DNA of 35,395 nucleotides from an uncultured Dysgonomonas sp. (GTDB lineage Bacteria; Bacteroidota; Bacteroidia; Bacteroidales; Dysgonomonadaceae): the NCBI GenBank assembly GCA_937875275.1, contig CALNCC010000096.1:1-35395 (forward strand). Reading direction: 5' to 3'. The notes under the pieces were generated by a model, which saw only the letters and a list, made by a program, of their open reading frames with translations, had not been told where the DNA came from and did no database searches. Below, piece by piece: positions 1-7,945 of this stretch. Positions within the stretch are counted from its first letter, which is position 1; each line of letters begins with the position of its first letter. The position numbers and the translations under genes are program-made.

Positions 1-1
1 A

Positions 2-310
2 AGCCCGATTCCGAGTATGCATGCCGTTGGGCGACTGCTTGGTTTTACGCTGTTTTCCACTATTATCTCGAACCTCACCCTTGTGATGGCTATAAAATAT
101 ATCGGTTCCACCATTACATCTATATTAGGGTCGATGGAACCTGTTGTTGCCACATTTGTGGGAGTAATATGTTTTTCAGAATATTTCGATGCTGTAAGTC
201 TCTTGGGGATAGCTCTTATAATCGTATCGGTAACTCTTGTCATATTGAAAAAATCGAAACCGGATTTGGAGCCCGAAAAAATAGGTCGTCCGAAACCGAA
301 CGACCTATAA
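2..310 (+). CDS. EamA/DMT-family inner-membrane transporter, C-terminal part
   Basis: The frame is open from the window edge, so the 5' end lies outside the window and this is the C-terminal ~100 residues. They hold about three hydrophobic segments and the text GSMEPVVATFVGV, which resembles the final repeat of EamA (drug/metabolite transporter) proteins, where a conserved E-P lies in the penultimate helix. The last ~20 residues are a charged cytoplasmic tail. Such proteins export small metabolites or amino acids; the substrate cannot be told. The ATG at 17 is an internal Met. The stop codon overlaps the right arm of an inverted repeat that probably terminates the convergent gene. The family call is good; the function is open. 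Confidence 0.8.
   Translation, partial: SPIPSMHAVGRLLGFTLFSTIISNLTLVMAIKYIGSTITSILGSMEPVVATFVGVICFSEYFDAVSLLGIALIIVSVTLVILKKSKPDLEPEKIGRPKPNDL
281..308 (-). terminator. Intrinsic terminator of the small secreted protein gene, inside the EamA 3' end
   Basis: A perfect 9-bp inverted repeat (281-289 with 300-308, 10-nt loop) is followed on the minus strand by six T (complement of 275-280). On the plus strand there is no T-run. It therefore serves the minus-strand gene that ends at 333 and lies within the last codons of the opposing EamA gene. Confidence 0.75.
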
Positions 311-332
311 ACGGTACATGCTGTAAAGCCCC

Positions 333-614
333 TTATTTAGCTTTATTTGTAGTTACCTGTTTTACTGCCTGTTCTGTTTTTGCAGGAGTCAATTTTTTGC
401 TCTCTTTTTTCACCTCGCCTTTTACTGACGCAGCATCAGACTTCGCAGTCTTCAACTCAGATTTAGCCTCAGATTTAACCTTAGCTTCTTTTGTACTAAC
501 TTTAGCTTCTACCTTTGCTTTTACCGGTTCACTCTTCTTCACATCTTGTGCCATTGCAGATGTAGAACAAACTAAAGCAGCCATGAGAACAACTGAAAAA
601 ATTAACTTTTTCAT
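333..614 (-). CDS. Small secreted Lys/Ala/Glu-rich protein, function unknown
   Basis: The 93-residue product starts with a clear Sec signal peptide (MKKLIF, a hydrophobic core, cleavage likely after SAMA at about residue 22). The mature part is almost wholly Lys, Ala, Glu, Ser, Val and Thr, with irregular repeats of the type KxEAK and no aromatic or Cys residues. It should be highly basic and either disordered or a single long helix in the periplasm. A matching -7 promoter box lies at 661-668 and a terminator at 281-308, so it is a one-gene unit. No family is recognised. The signal peptide and dedicated transcription signals make it a believable gene despite its low complexity. Confidence 0.75.
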   Translation of the reverse strand: MKKLIFSVVLMAALVCSTSAMAQDVKKSEPVKAKVEAKVSTKEAKVKSEAKSELKTAKSDAASVKGEVKKESKKLTPAKTEQAVKQVTTNKAK

Positions 615-660
615 ACTTTCTAAATTAAAATTGTCTGTAATATGTTTCTTAAAAACAGAT

Positions 661-668
661 CAAATGTA
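661..668 (-). promoter_or_regulatory. -7 promoter box (TACATTTG) for the small secreted protein
   Basis: The minus strand reads TACATTTG, an exact match to the Bacteroidota TAnnTTTG -7 element. It lies about 47 nt upstream of the ATG at 614. A TTG lies 17 nt upstream of it as a possible -33 element. Confidence 0.55.
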
Positions 669-832
669 CACTGTTTTTCAGATTCCAATGTTAATTCAGC
701 GTTAAATAGAAAGGACGAATGTGTAATAAAAATAAACAGAATTGTAAGATGTAATAATGATGATTTGCTCGTATGATATTCTATATATTTTAGTATCTTG
801 GAGCACAATAGTTAACGTATAATTTGATTGTC

Positions 833-1987
833 ATGAAACAGTTTTATCAGTCGCTTTCGGCGGTTATATTTTGCTTCTTATTCTTCGCATCGTGCGGACA
901 AAAAATGTTGACCCGGCAAGATGCCGGAGCGAATCAGCCTGTCGGATTAACAATGGTCGACCCACAAGCAACAGCTGAGACCAAAGCATTGTATGCAAAT
1001 TTGTGGGTGATCGCACAAAAAGGTGTAATGTTTGGGCATCACGACTCCCCCTCTTATGGTATCGGGTGGCGAGGCGATAAAGACCGCAGCGACGTGAAAG
1101 ATCTTACAGGAGACCATCCGGCGGTATATAGTCTCGATATGCACCGTATCAATCAAACGAAAATAGACTTTGTGAAAGCGGCTTATAAACGAGGCGGAGT
1201 GAGCATGTTGGTGTGGCATCAAGACAATCCGTTGACCGAATCGCCGGATGCAAAATACCCTGCCGGCACAGCGTGGGATAACAGCAAGGTCGTGGATCAG
1301 ATATTGACCGAAGGTAGCGAAATGAATATCAAGTATAAAAAGATATTGGATCGTGTGGCTGAGGCTTTGCATGCGATGACTGATGATGCGGGGCAACCGA
1401 TCCCGGTTATATTTCGCCCCTTGCACGAGCACACTCAAGGATGGAACTGGTGGGGATCGAGGGCAACGTCGGATGATGAATTTATTTCTTTTTGGCGGTT
1501 TATAGTAGAGTATCTTCGCGATACGAAAAATGTGCACAACGTTATTTATGCGATCTCGCCACAAATGGATGAGGTATATGCCGACACCAGAGAGCGGTTA
1601 TTGTATCGTTGGCCGGGGAATGACTATGTCGATTTTGTGGGGATAGATTGCTACCATGGTCGCAACAAGGATGCTTTCTTTTCCAATGTGAAGGCTTTGA
1701 GTGCCCTCTCTCTCGAATTGCAAAAGCCGGTAGGGGTAACTGAGACCGGACTGGAAAATAATCACACGCCCGACTATTGGACAAACGATGTGCTGCCTCC
1801 GCTGAAACTGCATGGAGTAAGCATGGTTGTTGCATGGCGCAACGATAAGCCAAGCCACGCTTACGGCCCGTACAAGGGCGATGCTTCGGCTGAGGATTTT
1901 GTGAAATTCTACGAAGACAGCACCACGCTATTCGAAAAAGATTTGCCCGATATGTATAAAATGCCCAAAAATATAATTGTAAAATAA
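833..1987 (+). CDS. Glycoside hydrolase family 26 beta-mannanase-like lipoprotein
   Basis: The 384-residue protein is read as GH26, an endo-beta-1,4-mannanase type (alpha/beta)8 barrel. The acid/base Glu is in RPLHEHTQGWNWWG (E199) and the nucleophile Glu in VGVTETG (E304); GHHDSP near residue 68 and the Trp-rich loop after E199 also fit. The start at 833 (MKQFYQ) is preferred over the in-frame TTG at 824 because it gives a standard lipoprotein signal with the lipobox Cys at residue 21 (FASCGQ). It should be a lipid-anchored, probably surface or periplasmic enzyme that cuts mannan or glucomannan. It stands alone: no SusC/SusD pair or other glycosidase flanks it, so it is not in a full utilisation locus here. 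Exact substrate is inferred from family. Confidence 0.9.
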   Translation: MKQFYQSLSAVIFCFLFFASCGQKMLTRQDAGANQPVGLTMVDPQATAETKALYANLWVIAQKGVMFGHHDSPSYGIGWRGDKDRSDVKDLTGDHPAVYSLDMHRINQTKIDFVKAAYKRGGVSMLVWHQDNPLTESPDAKYPAGTAWDNSKVVDQILTEGSEMNIKYKKILDRVAEALHAMTDDAGQPIPVIFRPLHEHTQGWNWWGSRATSDDEFISFWRFIVEYLRDTKNVHNVIYAISPQMDEVYADTRERLLYRWPGNDYVDFVGIDCYHGRNKDAFFSNVKALSALSLELQKPVGVTETGLENNHTPDYWTNDVLPPLKLHGVSMVVAWRNDKPSHAYGPYKGDASAEDFVKFYEDSTTLFEKDLPDMYKMPKNIIVK

Positions 1988-2058
1988 TAAGCTGAAAAAG
2001 GTCGCGGTATAGAAATATCTATGATTGGTCTTGCCACTGCCCTCTTTTGAGTAGTATA

Positions 2059-2081
2059 GAGATATATTGATCTCGCTTTTT
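2059..2081 (+). terminator. Weak hairpin plus T-run after the mannanase gene
   Basis: A 5-bp stem (2059-2063 with 2070-2074, 6-nt loop) is followed by seven T. It lies 70 nt after the mannanase stop and before the dnaX promoter box. The stem is short, so the call is tentative. Confidence 0.35.
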
Positions 2082-2100
2082 TTCTCCCGATTTTTTTTAA

Positions 2101-2108
2101 TAGCTTTG
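2101..2108 (+). promoter_or_regulatory. -7 promoter box (TAGCTTTG) for dnaX
   Basis: The sequence matches TAnnTTTG exactly and lies 24 nt upstream of the chosen dnaX ATG at 2133. This also argues against the longer reading frame that starts at 2067, which would be upstream of the promoter. Confidence 0.5.
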
Positions 2109-2132
2109 TATATAATAAAAGAGACATTTTTG

Positions 2133-3890
2133 ATGGAAAATTATATTGTTTCGGCTCGTAAGTACCGCCCGGCAACATTTCGCTCGGTGGTAGGGCAGAA
2201 GGCTTTGACCACCACTCTGTTGAATGCTATTGCATCCAATAAGTTGGCTCATGCCTATCTGTTTTGTGGGCCGCGCGGAGTGGGAAAAACCACTTGCGCC
2301 CGCATCTTTGCCAAAACAATCAATTGCTTGTCTCCCACAACAGAGGGCGAAGCGTGTAACCAGTGCGAGTCGTGTGTCGCGTTTAACGAAAACCGCTCGC
2401 TGAATATACATGAGCTCGATGCTGCATCTAACAACTCGGTCGAAGATATCCGCTCGTTGATAGAACAGGTGCGCATTCCGCCTCAGATAGGAAAGTATAA
2501 GGTTTATATCATCGACGAGGTGCATATGCTCTCGCAAGCGGCGTTCAATGCTTTCTTGAAAACATTGGAAGAGCCACCGAAGCATGCCATCTTTATCCTG
2601 GCCACTACCGAAAAGCATAAGATACTACCTACCATTTTGTCTCGCTGTCAGATATACGATTTCAGCCGCATTACGATCACTGATATTGTAGAGCATCTCG
2701 AATATGTAGCCTCTCAAGAAAATGTAACGGTAGAACCCGAAGCGCTGAACATTCTTGCGCAGAAAGCCGATGGCGGAATGCGTGATGCCTTGTCTATATT
2801 CGATCAGGCAGTCAGTTTCACGGGAGGTAACGTTACCTACAAGGCAGTTATTGAAAACCTGAATGTCCTCGACTACGATTACTACTTCAAGTTGACAGAT
2901 TATATCCGTTCGGGGGATGTGGTCAACAGCCTCTTGGTGTTAGACGAGATACTCGGAAAAGGATTTGACGGACAGAATGTAATAACGGGGATAGCCTCAC
3001 ATTTCAGAGATCTATTGTTGTGCCGCGACGAGCGCACAGCGCAGTTGTTCGAGGTTGGAACGACAATCCGACAACGATATGTAGAAACGGCAAAACAGTG
3101 TTCAAACGAATTTTTATATAAAGCGATAGATATTGCCAACGATTGCGATCTGAATTATCGTGCAAGCCGGAATAAGCGTTTGCTCTCCGATCTCACACTC
3201 ATTCGTTTGTGCCAACTATCTTCTCCATCAGCAACGACAGAGGAGCAAAAAAAAAATGTAATTAAACCTATTGCAGCAGCACAACCTGCTACAGGCACGG
3301 GACAAGAATCGCCACAACGGACAGTTAACCCGCCTCAAGCGAACGAAATCAGAACGACTACCATATCAACCCCGACAGCACGTTCGACGGCTCAGCCAAG
3401 AGCAGAGAAGGCTCTTTCGTCGAAGGCTTCTCCATCTATCGGCAAAGGATTAGGGGTGTCGATATCAGCATTCAATCAGAAAAAAGAAGAGACTAAGGAA
3501 ACCGTCATCGAAGACTCGGTGGTAATGACAGAACGGTTCTCCCCCCTGCAATTGATTAATGAATGGAAGGCTTTTGCTGAAACATTGCAAGAGGAGCACC
3601 ATCTGAAAAACTCTATGTTAAACTGTTTACCCGAATTGTTGAGCAACAAACTATTCGAAGTTGTGGTAAACAATCCTATGCAAGAGCAGCGTTTGTTGAA
3701 CCATTCTTACGAAATATTATCGTACTTGAAAGACAAGTTGCGTAATACTCAAATTGAAATGCAGGTACGCATCAGTGAGGATAATGAGAAAAAATTAGCC
3801 TTCACTCCTGCCGAAAAGTTCAACCTGATGATGGAAGAAAATAGCAGCTTGCGCAAATTAAAAGACGAATTCGGACTCGAATTGTCTTGA
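2133..3890 (+). CDS. dnaX: DNA polymerase III subunit gamma/tau (clamp loader ATPase)
   Basis: The 585-residue protein is the ATPase of the clamp loader, which opens the sliding clamp onto primed DNA. Visible are YRPATFRSVVGQ at the N-terminus, the Walker A motif GPRGVGKT (residues 46-53), a four-Cys zinc module (CLSP...CNQCESC), Walker B with DEVHM, and the sensor/arginine-finger segment LSRCQ. Domain III ends near residue 370 with LTLIRLCQL, followed by a low-complexity Pro/Thr/Ala linker and a C-terminal tau-type region. The start at 2133 (MENYIVSARKYRP) matches the family and sits behind a -7 box; the upstream in-frame Met lies before the promoter. A run of ten A at codons 372-375 is a probable slippage site (see findings). 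It converges with the biotin carrier gene, 12 nt away. Confidence 0.97.
   Translation: MENYIVSARKYRPATFRSVVGQKALTTTLLNAIASNKLAHAYLFCGPRGVGKTTCARIFAKTINCLSPTTEGEACNQCESCVAFNENRSLNIHELDAASNNSVEDIRSLIEQVRIPPQIGKYKVYIIDEVHMLSQAAFNAFLKTLEEPPKHAIFILATTEKHKILPTILSRCQIYDFSRITITDIVEHLEYVASQENVTVEPEALNILAQKADGGMRDALSIFDQAVSFTGGNVTYKAVIENLNVLDYDYYFKLTDYIRSGDVVNSLLVLDEILGKGFDGQNVITGIASHFRDLLLCRDERTAQLFEVGTTIRQRYVETAKQCSNEFLYKAIDIANDCDLNYRASRNKRLLSDLTLIRLCQLSSPSATTEEQKKNVIKPIAAAQPATGTGQESPQRTVNPPQANEIRTTTISTPTARSTAQPRAEKALSSKASPSIGKGLGVSISAFNQKKEETKETVIEDSVVMTERFSPLQLINEWKAFAETLQEEHHLKNSMLNCLPELLSNKLFEVVVNNPMQEQRLLNHSYEILSYLKDKLRNTQIEMQVRISEDNEKKLAFTPAEKFNLMMEENSSLRKLKDEFGLELS
3247..3269 (+). promoter_or_regulatory. 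dnaX: Probable slippage/frameshift site in dnaX: A10 run followed by stops in both other frames
   Basis: Ten consecutive A (3247-3256) fall exactly at the end of the ATPase/domain III part. In the normal frame they read Gln-Lys-Lys-Asn. Gain of one A (or a -1 ribosomal shift) reads Lys-Cys-Asn then TAA; loss of one A (or a +1 shift) reads Met then TAA. Either event gives a gamma-like product of about 375-378 residues. In E. coli dnaX a -1 frameshift, and in Thermus dnaX transcriptional slippage on an A run, make gamma in this way; application here is inference. Confidence 0.6.
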
Positions 3891-3902
3891 GCACCACATC
3901 TA

Positions 3903-4430
3903 CTAATCTTTCTCCAATTCGATAAGCAAGTCGCTTTTGCTTGTTGTGTCTCCTTCTTTCGCCAATACTTTCTTTATGATCCCCTTTGTACTGGCAAGGA
4001 TAGCATTTTGCATCTTCATTGCCTCAAGTATAAGGAGAGTGTCTCCGGCCTTCACGCTGTCTCCTGTTCTCACTAATACCTTCAATATTTTACCCGGCAT
4101 AGGGGCTTTGAGACGGATAGTTGTAGATTCGCTTTCTTTCGCCAACATTTTCAATCGCGTAGCAGAAAATGGTGTTTCTACCGATAAATTGTAACTCACG
4201 CCGTTGACCAACAGTTCATATTCGTTCTGATGTGAGGAGACAACTTCCACCTGATAGCTTTTGCCATCTGCTTCGATGAAAGAAAAGCCATTATCGTCAT
4301 TTTTTACCAGAGCTTCCAGTTCTTTCGAATCACAAACAATTTTTCCATTATCCTGCAATGAAAATTGGAACTCTTTGTTCGAGTCTTTGTTCAGTATTAC
4401 CAATTGTTTATTTTGAGTTTTCATCTTCAT
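3903..4430 (-). CDS. Biotin carboxyl carrier subunit of an acyl-CoA carboxylase
   Basis: The 175-residue product ends in a biotinyl/lipoyl domain (residues ~103-173) with the biotinylation motif EAMKMQN (Lys139). The APMPGKI and LLILEAMKM segments are typical of carriers from propionyl-CoA/methylmalonyl-CoA and oxaloacetate-type enzymes. The first ~100 residues are a non-biotinyl domain, as is usual in Bacteroidota three-subunit carboxylases. It would carry carboxybiotin between the biotin carboxylase (4437-5933) and the carboxyltransferase (5956-7497), which precede it in the same operon; the gap to the first is 6 nt. The ATG at 4430 or at 4424 could be the start. It is last in the operon and converges with dnaX without a clear terminator. 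Confidence 0.93.
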   Translation of the reverse strand: MKMKTQNKQLVILNKDSNKEFQFSLQDNGKIVCDSKELEALVKNDDNGFSFIEADGKSYQVEVVSSHQNEYELLVNGVSYNLSVETPFSATRLKMLAKESESTTIRLKAPMPGKILKVLVRTGDSVKAGDTLLILEAMKMQNAILASTKGIIKKVLAKEGDTTSKSDLLIELEKD

Positions 4431-4436
4431 TTTCTA

Positions 4437-5933
4437 TTACATGTTGTTGAATCTGTTTTTCACTTTCCACAAATCGAAATTGGCGTTGTTGTTTTCTTGT
4501 GGAGCGTTCTGTTTTTCGAAGTGCTTAGCGGCAAACAATGCTGCGAGTAGTTCTTCCCCCTCTTCGCGATGAACCAAAGTATCCATATCTTTCTCTATGA
4601 ATGAAGTATCGAAATCTCCGTCTCGAAATACTTTGTTATGCAATACCGCTTTGTCGAACGGAATCGTAGTTTTCACTCCCTTGATGCGGAAGTTATCTAA
4701 TGCTTTCAACGTATTTGCGATGACCGTTTTGCGGTCGGAAGCATGGACAATCAGTTTAGCAATCATGGAGTCGAAGTGCGGAGTAATTTCCGATCCTTCT
4801 ACGACGCCTGTGTCGACTCTCACGCCGTCGCCGGTTGGTATTTTCAGTGCTTTGATAGTTCCCATACATGGCGAAAAATCAGATTGTGCATCTTCGGCAT
4901 TGATGCGGCATTCGATAGCCCATCCGTTCAGCACGACATCGGATTGCGCGATAGGAAGTTTTTCTCCATTAGCTACCCGTATCTGAAGTTCGATAAGATC
5001 GAGTCCTGTAATCATTTCCGTAACGGGGTGTTCTACCTGTACACGGGTGTTCATCTCCATGAAGAAGAAGTTTTTGTCTTTGTCCAACAAAAATTCGACA
5101 GTACCCAGGCTGACATATCCCGCTTCACGCGCCAATGATATAGCGGCATCGGTAATTTTTTTGCGCAATGCTTCGTCCAGTGCCGGAGAAGGAGCTTCTT
5201 CTAACAATTTCTGGTGCTTACGCTGCACCGAGCACTCGCGCTCTCCTAAGTGAACTACATTACCATAACTGTCGGCTACGATCTGCACTTCTATATGGCG
5301 AGGGTCTTCGAGATATTTCTCGATAAAAACGGACGGATTGTTGAATGCTGCCGCAGCTTCGGAAGATGCTGACAAAAACATTTGCTTCATTTCCGATTGC
5401 TTGCGCACGATGCGCATACCACGACCACCGCCTCCGGCAGCCGCTTTCACTATCAATGGATATCCTATTTGTTTGGCTACATCGAGTGTTTCGTCTAATG
5501 TGATTACGCATCCGTTACTGCCGCCCAACATCGGCACTTTCCCTTTAGCGGCGATTTCTTTGGCTACCACCTTATCGCCCATATTCTGGATAACTCGCGG
5601 CGATGGACCTATGAATATAATCCCCTCTTCGGTACAACGAATCGCAAACTGCGCATTTTCAGACAAATACCCATATCCGGGATGGATGGCATCAATCTTG
5701 TTTCGCTCAGCTAAGAGAACAAGAGACTCGATGTCTAAAAATTCGGGTGTGTCGCTTTTCTCTCTTTCGGGGAAATCAAGCACTCTATCCATCAGCGTCA
5801 GATAATATGCATCGGGCTCTTTCGGCGTTCTTATCCCTACCGATTCTATCCCCATTTTTTTAGCGGTTCGGGCTATTCTGATGGCTATTTCGCCCCTGTT
5901 GGCTATTAATATCGAATTTATTTTATCTTTCAT
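4437..5933 (-). CDS. accC: Biotin carboxylase subunit of an acyl-CoA carboxylase
   Basis: The 498-residue protein carries out ATP-dependent carboxylation of biotin on the carrier subunit. It has the three family domains: N-terminal INSILIANRGEIAIRI, the central ATP-grasp with the Gly-rich loop AAAGGGGRGMR and the catalytic stretch EMNTRVQVEHPVTE, and the C-terminal domain with ECRINAED. About 50 residues after the usual end (from GEELLAALFAA) form an Asn/Gln-rich tail that may contact the partner subunits. It lies 22 nt after the carboxyltransferase gene and 6 nt before the carrier gene. The context indicates a propionyl-CoA carboxylase or methylmalonyl-CoA decarboxylase-type complex rather than the housekeeping AccC of fatty acid synthesis, but sequence alone does not separate them firmly. 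Confidence 0.93.
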   Translation of the reverse strand: MKDKINSILIANRGEIAIRIARTAKKMGIESVGIRTPKEPDAYYLTLMDRVLDFPEREKSDTPEFLDIESLVLLAERNKIDAIHPGYGYLSENAQFAIRCTEEGIIFIGPSPRVIQNMGDKVVAKEIAAKGKVPMLGGSNGCVITLDETLDVAKQIGYPLIVKAAAGGGGRGMRIVRKQSEMKQMFLSASSEAAAAFNNPSVFIEKYLEDPRHIEVQIVADSYGNVVHLGERECSVQRKHQKLLEEAPSPALDEALRKKITDAAISLAREAGYVSLGTVEFLLDKDKNFFFMEMNTRVQVEHPVTEMITGLDLIELQIRVANGEKLPIAQSDVVLNGWAIECRINAEDAQSDFSPCMGTIKALKIPTGDGVRVDTGVVEGSEITPHFDSMIAKLIVHASDRKTVIANTLKALDNFRIKGVKTTIPFDKAVLHNKVFRDGDFDTSFIEKDMDTLVHREEGEELLAALFAAKHFEKQNAPQENNNANFDLWKVKNRFNNM

Positions 5934-5955
5934 TTTCGTCGTGTTTCATTTAATA

Positions 5956-7497
5956 TTAAAGCGGCATGTTACCATGTTTGCGTTTAGGGCGCAATTCTGT
6001 TTTACGCTCCAATGCTCGTAGGCAACCGATTATTTTCGTTCTCGTCTGAGCCGGATCTATCACTTCGTCTATATATCCTTTTTCGTCGGCAATGTAAGGA
6101 TTGGTAACCTCTTCCCTGTATTTTTGTGTCAACTCGCGCTTCAGTGCAACAGGGTCTTCCGATTCGCCCAATTCTTTACGATACAAAATCGCAATTGCAC
6201 CATCGGGTCCCATCACTGCTATTTCGGCTGTTGGCCATGCAAAGCTAAAGTCGCCGCCGATACCTTTACTATTCATCACAATGTATGCCCCGCCATATGC
6301 TTTGCGAAGAATAATAGTAATCTTCGGCACAGATGCGAATGTGTAGGCATACAGCAGTTTTGCTCCGTGGCGAATGATTCCGTCGTGTTCCTGATCGGTT
6401 CCCGGAAGGAAACCCGGTACATCTTCGAGTGTTATGATGGGTACGTTAAACGCATTACATATATTTATGAACCGAGCACCTTTTACCGATGAATCAATAT
6501 CGAGTGTGCCCGCCATTACCTTAGGCTGGTTGGCAACGATACCCACTACTTGTCCGTCCATGCGGGCAAATGCCGTAAAGATATTCATGGCGTGGTTTTC
6601 TGCCACTTCGAGGTAGTCTCCGTTGTCAACAAGCAGTTCTACAATGTCTTTTACGTCGTAAGGCTTGTCGGGGTCTTCGGGAACAATATTCCGCAATCTC
6701 TCCTCTACCTTATTAGATACATTCTCCGATTTTACGAATGGAGGGTCTTCCATATTGTTGGAAGGTAGATACGAAAGCAGTTTTTTTACTCCCAGTATGG
6801 TGTTTTCATCGTCGTTGTACACAAAGTCGGCAACACCCGATTTTGTGCCGTGAACCGATGCTCCGCCGAGATCTTCTGTCGTAACGGTTTCGTTCAACAC
6901 TTCTTTTACCACATTGGGACCGGTTACAAACATGTAACTTGTGTGCGCAGTCATGAATATAAAGTCGGTCAACGCAGGAGAATATACTGCACCGCCGGCG
7001 GCAGGCCCCATTATTACCGATATTTGAGGAATAACACCCGACGACAACACATTGCGTTTGAAGATATCGGCATAGCCGTTCAAACTGCTGATGCCTTCCT
7101 GTATACGTGCTCCTCCCGAGTCGATGAGCCCGATGATGGGAGAGCCGGTCTTCAAAGCCATATCCTGAACTTTGGCGATCTTAGATGCATGCATCGACCC
7201 CAAAGAGCCTCCCAATACATTGAAGTCTTGCGAATAAGCGTAAACCAAACGTCCGTTCACCTGCCCAAACCCTGCAATGACTCCGTCGCCGAAGGCTTTT
7301 ACCGTTTTGCCGAAAGAAGCATTTGCCGGTGGAGTATAGGCATCCGTTTCTTCGAATGTGTCTTCATCGAAGAGAAGCAGTATGCGTTCGCGAGCTGTCA
7401 GCTTGCCCCGTTTGTGTTGTTTCTCCGAATAGGCAGCGTCGTATTGTTTGTCCAACAACTCGCGACGAGCCTTAAATTGTTTATACGATTGTTTCAT
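5956..7497 (-). CDS. mmdA: Propionyl-CoA carboxylase beta / methylmalonyl-CoA decarboxylase alpha carboxyltransferase
   Basis: The 513-residue protein is a full-length carboxyltransferase with both crotonase-like halves: the first with IGLIDSGGARIQEG and MGPAAGGAVYSPAL, the second with DVPGFLPGTDQEHDGIIRHGAKLLYAY and KAYGGAYIVM, followed by the end text KHGNMPL. These are hallmarks of the PccB/MmdA family, which moves CO2 between carboxybiotin and propionyl-CoA. The ATG at 7497 (MKQSYKQFKARRELL) is preferred to the longer frame up to 7602, whose extra 35 residues are Ile/Asn/Tyr-rich and lie in the leader RNA. It is the first gene of the operon and is preceded by a cobalamin riboswitch at 7654-7850. 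No MmdB-type sodium-pump subunit is next to it, so a soluble carboxylase is as likely as a membrane decarboxylase. Confidence 0.93.
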   Translation of the reverse strand: MKQSYKQFKARRELLDKQYDAAYSEKQHKRGKLTARERILLLFDEDTFEETDAYTPPANASFGKTVKAFGDGVIAGFGQVNGRLVYAYSQDFNVLGGSLGSMHASKIAKVQDMALKTGSPIIGLIDSGGARIQEGISSLNGYADIFKRNVLSSGVIPQISVIMGPAAGGAVYSPALTDFIFMTAHTSYMFVTGPNVVKEVLNETVTTEDLGGASVHGTKSGVADFVYNDDENTILGVKKLLSYLPSNNMEDPPFVKSENVSNKVEERLRNIVPEDPDKPYDVKDIVELLVDNGDYLEVAENHAMNIFTAFARMDGQVVGIVANQPKVMAGTLDIDSSVKGARFINICNAFNVPIITLEDVPGFLPGTDQEHDGIIRHGAKLLYAYTFASVPKITIILRKAYGGAYIVMNSKGIGGDFSFAWPTAEIAVMGPDGAIAILYRKELGESEDPVALKRELTQKYREEVTNPYIADEKGYIDEVIDPAQTRTKIIGCLRALERKTELRPKRKHGNMPL

Positions 7498-7653
7498 TCC
7501 TATATAGTTTTTTATAATATGCACACTCAAATAATCGGCAAGATGTACCGACCAAATATTAAAATTGCTAATAAAAAAATAAATATGCAAAGATTCTTGC
7601 AAACAAACGTCTCATAACTCTATTTACAAGAAATTTGCGACCATATCATCTCC

Positions 7654-7850
7654 GGCTTTATTCCCCGAAAGCCCAAGTGTTTATATCGTTTTGGCAGGTC
7701 TTCTGACTTACTCTCTCGTTTGAATACCCTTCCCATTCTTTTTTACAGAACAGTGGATGTGAGTTTTTATTCAACGAACTCAACAGAGCTTACAGCAGCG
7801 GGTCTGCTCAGGATTCGCACCTGATTCCCTTTTCACCATCCTCCACGAAC
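7654..7850 (-). promoter_or_regulatory. Cobalamin riboswitch in the carboxylase operon leader
   Basis: Read on the minus strand, 7693-7850 contains the cobalamin aptamer core in order: AAAAGGGAATCAGGTG, AATCCTGAGCAGACCCGC, CTGTAA, a CCACTG...GGGAAGG module, and the 3' AGTCAGAAGACCTGCC. Just 3' lies a hairpin (stem 7654-7659 with 7668-7673) whose loop CGGG can pair with CCCG in loop L5 (7799-7803). That is the L5-L13 kissing interaction known for this class. The first start codon downstream is the carboxyltransferase ATG at 7497, about 155 nt away, so the distance to the controlled step is unusually long. The riboswitch sits after nrdG and so splits this operon from nrdDG. Confidence 0.93.
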
Positions 7851-7875
7851 ATGAAGAATGACACCAAAACCGAGG

Positions 7876-7883
7876 TAAAGGTA
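7876..7883 (-). promoter_or_regulatory. Possible -7 promoter box (TACCTTTA) upstream of the carboxylase riboswitch
   Basis: The minus strand reads TACCTTTA, one base from TAnnTTTG, about 25 nt before the aptamer. It would give the carboxylase operon its own start between nrdG and the riboswitch. Confidence 0.35.
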
Positions 7884-7945
7884 GATAATATAATTTGTAA
7901 AAAGAAAGTCTTTTTGTGTTTTCGTGATCTCGTGTCGCTTTTATC

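Noticed and set aside
2097..2618. A 173-codon open frame antisense to dnaX
   Set aside because: It covers the Walker A region of dnaX in the wrong strand and looks like a shadow frame; nothing supports it.
6850..7617. A 255-codon open frame antisense to the carboxyltransferase gene
   Set aside because: It lies wholly over a gene with full family motifs, has a Cys/Arg/His-rich composition typical of an antisense frame, and has no promoter or family match.
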